Shown: in pieces, positions 55,527-64,000 of the stretch | Numbering within the stretch: the first letter of the stretch is position 1 | Layout of the letters: each line of letters starts with the position of its first letter | From: Microbispora corallina | GTDB taxonomy: Bacteria; Actinomycetota; Actinomycetes; Streptosporangiales; Streptosporangiaceae | Direction of reading: 5' to 3' | DNA length: 64,000 bases | Assembly (NCBI RefSeq): GCF_016863035.1 | Contig: NZ_BOOC01000003.1 | Location: forward strand, 62,001 to 126,000 | Position numbers and translations under genes: made by a program | Notes under the pieces: model-generated | What the model was told of the DNA's origin: nothing | Databases searched by the model: none | What the model saw: the letters and a program-made list of their open reading frames with translations, nothing else

Positions 55527-56292
55527 TCAGCAGACCGGCCGCAGGTAGGAGGGGTCCACCCAGCCGTCGCGGCCGCCGGGCGCGGTGACGTGCCGGTAGC
55601 GGCCCTCCACGTCGTCCCCGCCGGAGGCGGTGACCACGAGACCGTGGGGGAGTTGCTCGCGCGGCTCGCCGTACCGGTCGCGCAGCCACAGGTCCCGCGC
55701 GGCCACCTCGTACCGCCCGCACCCGCCGGCGGGGCGTGAGCCGGCGCGGCCGCCGTCCGAGGCGTTCCCCTCCGGGGACGGCGGCGGGGGCGCCGGAGCC
55801 GCCGCGCAGGGCGAGGACGAGGGCTCCGAGCGCGGCCACCAGGGCGACGGCGGCGACCGCGGCCACCGCCCGCGCCGCCCGTCTGCGTCTTCCTCCGGCA
55901 CGCGTCTCCTGCCGGGCCTCGTCGCCCGGGTCGGCCGCGGCGTCCCGCCGGGAGGGCCCGGCCTCCGGGGAGGGCGTGCCGTCCGGCGGGGGAGGCGCGA
56001 GGTCGCGCAGGTGGTCTCCCGCGGCCGGGGCGAGGATCTGCGTGATCACCGTCAACTCGGCGTCCTTGAAGTCGCGCCGGCCCATCTCGCAGCGCGACAG
56101 CGTCGGCGTCGACATCGGCACTCCGCGCCGGTCGATCTCCTCGGCGAGCTGCCGCTGGGTCATGCCGGCGGCCTCCCTGGCCCGCCGGACCGCGTCGGCC
56201 ACGGACTGCGTCATTTCCGTTTTCACCCTCACCGTCTCCGCCGTTTCAGCCCGCGTTTCCGCTGGTAGACGGGCTTCCGACATTTCAGTCAT
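55527..56292 (-). pseudogene. XRE-family membrane regulator with SH3-like outer domain, apparent frameshift
   Basis: The 5' part encodes an XRE helix-turn-helix (VADAVRRAREAAGMTQRQLAEEIDRRGVPMSTPTLSRCEMGRRDFKDAELTVITQIL), a polar linker and one membrane helix (ARAVAAVAAVALVAALGALVLAL). That frame then runs out of register, with Arg-rich sequence, into the P450 end. The natural 3' part lies one base over: GCGRYEVAARDLWLRDRYGEPREQL and GRDGWVDPSYLRPVC, an SH3-like outer domain ending at 55527. One extra base (or two missing) between about 55705 and 55805, where runs such as GGGGG at 55786 occur, would explain it. This is either a real mutation, a sequencing slip, or programmed frameshifting. 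Start ATG 56292, 56283 or 56214. Confidence 0.7.
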
Positions 56293-56405
56293 TTTCGTCG
56301 TGAAAAATCCTGTGAAGTGCGAGCCGGATGTACATAATCGCATTCTCCGGTTCATTCGGGCAATTCGAACGTCATTCCAGTCGATCGCACGAAAGGCATT
56401 TCCAC

Positions 56406-57077
56406 GTGAGACGCGTCTTCGCAGTCCAGGCCCCCGTAACCGTCGCCCTGGCGGCCGTGCTCTGCCTGCCCGTCGCGGCCGACGCCGCCGCGCGCGGCGC
56501 GGGCGCGGACCGCACGGCCCACGCCGGGACGGCGGCCGCGGCGCGGACGAAGCTGTTCGTGGTCTACGGCGCCCGCGGCGCCTGCACGGTCCACTTCAAC
56601 TACCCGAGGCCGGGAGTGGTGGCGAACGGCACCTTCACGATCCCGGCCGGGCGCCACCTCATCTGGCGGTACAACGTCGACAGCGACTGGGCGCTGGTGT
56701 CCGACCCGTCCCGGGCCGACCGGACGTTCCCGTGGTGGGGCTTCACCCGGCGCGACTGCATCGGCCGCTCGGTGAAGCAGAAGGGATATCCGGCGGGCGT
56801 TCCCGTGCCGCGGCGGATCCAGGAGGGCCGCAGCAACGTCTCCCCGACGGGCTGGCGGGCCGTCGGCTTCGCCCTCCCTGCGGCCCCGATCGTCGAGCGC
56901 CGCAGGAAGGTGACCAGGAACGCCACCCTGCGCGACGAGGCGAACTTCGTCATCGGCAACGTGCCCGCGGGCTGGCACGTCCACCTGACCCGCACGAGCA
57001 GGTCCAACGGCCACTGGGTCTACGTGTTCGTCCCGAACGCCCAGCGGTGGGGGTACATGGAACGTACGGCTCTGTAG
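56406..57077 (+). CDS. Secreted SH3-like protein
   Basis: A 223-residue exported protein. A signal peptide covers residues 1-30 (VRRVFAVQAPVTVALAAVLCLPVAADAAA). The mature part has one domain around LFVVYGARGACTVHFNYPRPGVVANGTFTIPAGRHLIWRYNVDSDWALV and an SH3-like end, VTRNATLRDEANFVIGNVPAGWHVHLTRTSRSNGHWVYVFVPN. Function unknown. The GTG at 56406 gives the signal peptide; frame is open to 56328. It is divergent from the XRE-SH3 gene, with which it shares the outer-domain type, so the two may be one sensing unit. Confidence 0.7.
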   Translation: MRRVFAVQAPVTVALAAVLCLPVAADAAARGAGADRTAHAGTAAAARTKLFVVYGARGACTVHFNYPRPGVVANGTFTIPAGRHLIWRYNVDSDWALVSDPSRADRTFPWWGFTRRDCIGRSVKQKGYPAGVPVPRRIQEGRSNVSPTGWRAVGFALPAAPIVERRRKVTRNATLRDEANFVIGNVPAGWHVHLTRTSRSNGHWVYVFVPNAQRWGYMERTAL

Positions 57078-57140
57078 GCGGGCCGCCGGCATCCCGGCGC
57101 AACCGTTGACGGGGAGGGGAAGGCGGCCTACGGTACGGGG

Positions 57141-57154
57141 ACCGACCAGTCGGT
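57141..57154. promoter_or_regulatory. TetR-type operator candidate (ACCGAC-CA-GTCGGT) before the lactonase
   Basis: Perfect 6-2-6 palindrome, immediately upstream of the ribosome binding site ATGGAGG. The same half-sites stand before the SDR at 14480 and the acyl-CoA synthetase. Confidence 0.6.
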
Positions 57155-57165
57155 ATGGAGGTCTC

Positions 57166-58143
57166 ATGGCCACCGTCGCCACCGTCCGCGGCCCCGTCGA
57201 CACCGGGGACCTGGGCCAGACGCTCATGCACGAGCACGTCTTCGTCCTGGCCACCGAGCACCTGGACAACTACGGCCGGGGAGCCTGGTGGGACGAGGAG
57301 GCCCGGGTCGCCGACGCGATCGGGAAGCTCAGGGCGCTGGTGGCCAAGGGCGTCACCACGATCGTGGACCCCACGGTCTGGGGGCTCGGCCGGTACATCC
57401 CCCGGGTCCAGCGGATCGTCGCCGAGGTGCCCGGACTCAACGTCGTCGTCGCCACCGGCCTGTACACGTACGACGACGTGCCCTTCCAGTACGAGCACCG
57501 CGGGCCGGGACTGGTCATGGACATCCCCGAGCCGATGGTGGAGGACTTCACCCGGGACATCACCGAGGGGATCGCGGACACGGGCGTGCGGGCGGGGCTC
57601 CTCAAGTGCGTGGTGGAGCACAAGGGGCTCACGCCCGGCGTCGAGCGGGTCTGCCGGGCGGTCGCCCGCACCCACGCCGCGACCGGGACTCCCATCACGG
57701 TCCACACCAACGCCGCCGCCCGTACGGGCCTGCTCGCCCTCGACCTGTTCGCCAAGGAGGGCGTCGACCTGACGAAGGTCGTGGTCGGCCACGCCGGCGA
57801 CTCCAACGACCTCGACTACCTGATGCGGCTGGCCGACACGGGCGCCACGCTCGGCATGGACCGCTTCGGCCTGGACCTCTACAACTCGACGGCCGCCCGG
57901 ATCGACACGATCGCGGCCCTGTGCGAGCGCGGCTACGCCGACCGGATGGTCCTCAGCCACGACACCGCCTGCTTCATGGACTACTTCGGCGGCGCCTGGG
58001 ACCAGGTCCAGGAGCTGGCCGCCCCCAACTGGCGGTACGACCACATCCACGACGACGTGCTGCCGGCCCTGCGGGAGCGCGGCGTCACCGACGGCCAGAT
58101 CACGGCGATGCTGGTCGGCAACCCCAGGCGGTACTTCTCCTGA
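57166..58143 (+). CDS. Phosphotriesterase-like lactonase
   Basis: A 325-residue amidohydrolase-fold metalloenzyme. LGQTLMHEHVFVL holds the first metal histidines, VTTIVDPTVWGLGR and LKCVVEHKG follow (the Lys of the region corresponds to the bridging carboxylated lysine), then ITVHTN, VVVGHAGDSND, and DRMVLSHDTACF supply the remaining ligands. Members hydrolyse lactones and sometimes organophosphates. GGAGG lies 4 nt before the ATG at 57166. The ACCGACCAGTCGGT palindrome suggests co-regulation with the SDR and acyl-CoA synthetase and thus a role in catabolism of a lactone-forming substrate (inference). Confidence 0.9.
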   Translation: MATVATVRGPVDTGDLGQTLMHEHVFVLATEHLDNYGRGAWWDEEARVADAIGKLRALVAKGVTTIVDPTVWGLGRYIPRVQRIVAEVPGLNVVVATGLYTYDDVPFQYEHRGPGLVMDIPEPMVEDFTRDITEGIADTGVRAGLLKCVVEHKGLTPGVERVCRAVARTHAATGTPITVHTNAAARTGLLALDLFAKEGVDLTKVVVGHAGDSNDLDYLMRLADTGATLGMDRFGLDLYNSTAARIDTIAALCERGYADRMVLSHDTACFMDYFGGAWDQVQELAAPNWRYDHIHDDVLPALRERGVTDGQITAMLVGNPRRYFS

Positions 58144-58149
58144 CCGCGT

Positions 58150-60171
58150 CTACTTCACCGGGCGGATCGACCGTACGACGGTCGTGATGTCGGGGAGCAG
58201 GTCGTCCTTGAGGGCCGGGACGGCCATGTAGACGACGGCCGGCAGGTCGGCGCCGGTGTTGACCGCCGCGACCAGGACCGTGCTCTCCTCGTGGTCGGCG
58301 TCGACCTTGTAGAGCGCGAGGAGCCCGGTCAGGCCGTTCCTCGACAGGCGCTGCTGGGCCACCTTGGTGACCTTGTTGCCCTTGGGGAACAGCGACTGCC
58401 TGGCCTTGAACATCACCGCGCTGAGGACCGGCCCGAGCTTGTCGGGCGTGGTGTACTTCACGGCCAGCGCCTGCGGCAGCGGGCCCGTCATCACCTGGGC
58501 GAACTCCGGCTTGCCCCGGGTGGTCATCCCGGCCGAGACGAACTGCCGGGTCGCGAAGCCGTACGTCGCCTGGACGGTCTGGTGGTTGGGGTCGACCTGC
58601 CAGGGCGAGCCCAGCCGGGGAACCGAGATTCCGGCGGTCCTGTCGGCCAGGGTCCCCGCGACGGGGGAGGGGGTGCCCTTGAAGGCGGGCAGCCCGGGGA
58701 ACTGCGACTGCGGCTTGGCGGCCGGGGCCGAGGACGAGGCGGTCGGCTCGGGGGCGGCCGACGTGGAGGGGCCGTCACCCGAGCTGAGCGGCCCGGCGAC
58801 GAAGGCCCACACGAGGGCGCCGACGAGCGCGATGACGACCGAGACGATGAGCGCGTAGAGCCAGAAGGGGCGGCCGCCCTCCTCCTCGTCGTACTCGTCC
58901 ATGGCGCGGTAGTTCTCGCCGAAGACCGTGTTCCACAGCTCCTGCTGGCGGTGCGCGGGCGGCGTCTTGGGCCCGCTGATCTGCCCCGCCGTCACGAACG
59001 GCTTGTACGGGTCGTCACCACCGCCCGGCCCGCCCTGGGGCGGCTGCGTTGCCGGCGCCTGGGGACCGCCGGGCGGCAGCGGCGCGCCGTGGGGCGCGGC
59101 GGCCTGCGGGCCCGGCTGCGCGCCTGGCTGGAGGCCCGGCTGGGATGCGAAGTGCGGAGCCGTCTGCGGGCCGGGCTGCGGCCCGGACTGCGGCCCGGAC
59201 TGGGGGCCGGACTGGGGGGCGGGCGGCGCCGTGGGGACGGCTGCGGCCATCTGCGCCGTGGGCGGGTCCGACGGGTCGTGCCCGCCGAAGCCGACCCCGT
59301 CGAACCGGGGCATCGGACCGGGCCGGTCGAACGGCGACGCCGACGGCGCGGACGGGTCAGGGGCGGATCCCTGCGACGCCCGGTCGAACGGCGGGGCCGA
59401 GGGCGCGGACCGGTCGAAGGGGGATCCCTGCGCGGGGTCGAACCGCTGGGGCTCGAAGGGGGACCGCTGCGCGGGGTCGAAGCGCGGCGGTTCGAACGGG
59501 GACCGCGGTGCGGCGTCGAATCCCTGCGGGTCGAACGAGGGTCGCTGTGCGGCGTCGAACCCCTGCGGGTCGAACGCAGACCCCTGCGCCGGCCGCTCGA
59601 ACGGGGATCCCTGCGCGGGGTCGAAGCGCGGCGGGCCGACCGGGTCGAAAGGGGACCCCTGCGCCGGCTGGTCGAAGGGGGACCCCTGCGCGGGCCGGTC
59701 GAAGGGGGATCCCTGCGCGGGCCGGTCGAACCGGGGTCCGGCCACGCCCTCGTCCTGCCGTGCGCCGGCGGCCGGAGGGTCGAAGCCGGGCATCGGGCCG
59801 GGACGGTCGAACCGGGGCATCGGGCCGGGTTCCTCGAACCGCGACGCGGTCCCGGGCTGCGGCGGGGACACCGGGGACACCGGGGGCGCGGCCTCCACGA
59901 ACGAGCGCACCGTCGGCGTGAACGACCCCGTGGAGGCGTCCGGCCACGCCGGCGGGACCTCGGGCCATGCCGGCGCTCGCTGGGGTTCGCTCTGGTCCGA
60001 GGGCACGGAACCTCCCGAGATCATGCCCGGATTCTGGGTGCCTGGCATGATCTCATGGGACGTGGGGGGCGCCGCAGCGAAACCGGAGAATGCCCCGCGA
60101 AACTGCTCGCCCGTCGGATCGGTGGGCGGGTCCTGCATCGGGAGGTCCGCCGGCGGGAATGTGTTGGCCAC
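58150..60171 (-). CDS. Large repeat-rich membrane protein with conserved outer domain
   Basis: A 673-residue protein. Residues about 1-430 are a disordered cytoplasmic region built of RFDP/PFDRPAQGS-type repeats (for example PAQGSPFDRPAQGSPFDQPAQ) and Gln/Pro/Gly sequence. One helix lies at about 456-480 (WLYALIVSVVIALVGALVWAFVAG). The outer domain, about residues 500-673 (from GLPAFKGTPSPVAGTLADRTAGISVPRLG to DITTVVRSIRPVK), resembles that of the protein at 27058-28077. A membrane-proximal cytoplasmic part and a long Pro-rich intracellular tail suggest scaffolding or cell-envelope links, but no function is known. Stop lies 6 nt after the convergent lactonase gene. Confidence 0.7.
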   Translation of the reverse strand: MANTFPPADLPMQDPPTDPTGEQFRGAFSGFAAAPPTSHEIMPGTQNPGMISGGSVPSDQSEPQRAPAWPEVPPAWPDASTGSFTPTVRSFVEAAPPVSPVSPPQPGTASRFEEPGPMPRFDRPGPMPGFDPPAAGARQDEGVAGPRFDRPAQGSPFDRPAQGSPFDQPAQGSPFDPVGPPRFDPAQGSPFERPAQGSAFDPQGFDAAQRPSFDPQGFDAAPRSPFEPPRFDPAQRSPFEPQRFDPAQGSPFDRSAPSAPPFDRASQGSAPDPSAPSASPFDRPGPMPRFDGVGFGGHDPSDPPTAQMAAAVPTAPPAPQSGPQSGPQSGPQPGPQTAPHFASQPGLQPGAQPGPQAAAPHGAPLPPGGPQAPATQPPQGGPGGGDDPYKPFVTAGQISGPKTPPAHRQQELWNTVFGENYRAMDEYDEEEGGRPFWLYALIVSVVIALVGALVWAFVAGPLSSGDGPSTSAAPEPTASSSAPAAKPQSQFPGLPAFKGTPSPVAGTLADRTAGISVPRLGSPWQVDPNHQTVQATYGFATRQFVSAGMTTRGKPEFAQVMTGPLPQALAVKYTTPDKLGPVLSAVMFKARQSLFPKGNKVTKVAQQRLSRNGLTGLLALYKVDADHEESTVLVAAVNTGADLPAVVYMAVPALKDDLLPDITTVVRSIRPVK
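59390..59760 (-). repeat. 27-bp tandem repeats encoding FDRPAQGSP-like units
   Basis: Degenerate 24 to 27-bp direct repeats, for instance GGGGATCCCTGCGCGGGC with partial copies about every 27 bp, lie within the large membrane protein gene. The encoded nine-residue unit is roughly F-D-x-P-A-Q-G-S-P. Copy number may vary among strains. Confidence 0.75.
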
Positions 60172-60454
60172 GATGCGACAGTAATCTAAAGGGACATTCG
60201 CCTCACAACGGAACTATCACCATCGCGTATCGCCATCTGACTGCCCGGGTCAGCCCGGCATGATCGATCGGCGGCGTGGTTCCCGTCTGCGCTACCCTTG
60301 ACACGCGTGCCGCCACCCTGCTTGTCGGGCAGCCGTCTCACAACTCGGCGCGTGAGATCGCGGAGACGCGGGCTGTCCTTGCAGACGAAGCGGGGGCTCT
60401 GCCGTGGGCGGGCGCCTTCATCTGTGTGACCCAGACGCCGGGCGAGGAGTGGAA

Positions 60455-62917
<2,463 letters not shown>

Positions 62918-62994
62918 CCGGTTGTTGACGCCTGCCGGGCTGGGTGGACAAAATTACGCCCGAGCCACATATCACTCATATTGATTAGGCGTGC

Positions 62995-64000
<1,006 letters not shown>

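Noticed and set aside
60172-60454. T-box riboswitch in the leuS leader
   Set aside because: No TGGNACCGCG-type T-box sequence or specifier loop was found.

Overview
The window reads as chromosomal DNA of a high-GC actinobacterium, most likely Streptosporangiales (Microbispora/Nonomuraea/Streptosporangium type); the genus cannot be fixed from sequence alone. Pointers are the very GC-rich codon use, frequent GTG/TTG starts, an F420-type luciferase-like oxidoreductase, a FurA-KatG pair, DUF4192 and DUF1707 proteins, a LigB-type ATP-dependent DNA ligase, and a TmsA-TmsB pair for 10-methyl branched fatty acids, lipids typical of this order. No phage genes, insertion sequences or CRISPR array were seen. 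Layout: 0-1.3 kb holds the start of an LtrA-like gene and a secreted GH75 chitosanase. 1.4-12.1 kb looks like a sugar-acid catabolic region: an IlvD/Edd dehydratase, a GntR/FCD regulator, a secreted BNR-propeller protein, a DapA-type aldolase and a four-gene ABC importer. The dehydratase, regulator and aldolase share a near-identical TGRTATATCA palindrome at their starts, so they probably form one regulon. 12.2-19 kb carries a methyltransferase, a GAF-SpoIIE-HATPase phosphatase, a short-chain dehydrogenase, furA-katG and an alpha/beta hydrolase. 19-22 kb is a looser stretch with small secreted or membrane proteins, two broken gene remnants (AraC and rhodanese) abutting each other beside a tRNA-Ala(GGC), and a pair of paralogous small secreted proteins with a two-cysteine motif. 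22-42 kb is mixed housekeeping and accessory content: a DHA2 efflux pump with its TetR, a GlxA-type AraC regulator facing an MFS transporter, a Pth2-like protein, an LLM oxidoreductase facing a MarR regulator, Maf, EI24, DUF4192, DNA ligase, a GT39-like membrane glycosyltransferase, FKBP, a stress protein, GuaB1, an XRE/membrane pair and an ABC-2 exporter. 42.5-58.1 kb is a lipid/CoA-centred block: nitroreductase, AMACR-like CoA transferase, 2-hydroxyacid dehydrogenase, TmsA, TmsB, acyl-CoA synthetase, a membrane NACHT ATPase, two CYP124/125/142-like P450s bracketing an epoxide-hydrolase-like gene, an XRE-SH3 gene with an apparent frameshift facing a secreted SH3-like protein, and a phosphotriesterase-like lactonase. 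Two sets of shared promoter motifs tie parts of this block together: ACCGACNNGTCGGT (also in front of the SDR at 14.5 kb) and AGTAGAACNNNKTTCGGT. The window ends with a repeat-rich membrane protein, leuS, and the 5' part of a secreted GH5 endoglucanase. Systems most worth following up are the TGRTATATCA regulon, the ACCGACNNGTCGGT set, the membrane NACHT protein, the XRE-SH3/secreted SH3 pair, and the paralogous CxRxxxC secreted proteins.
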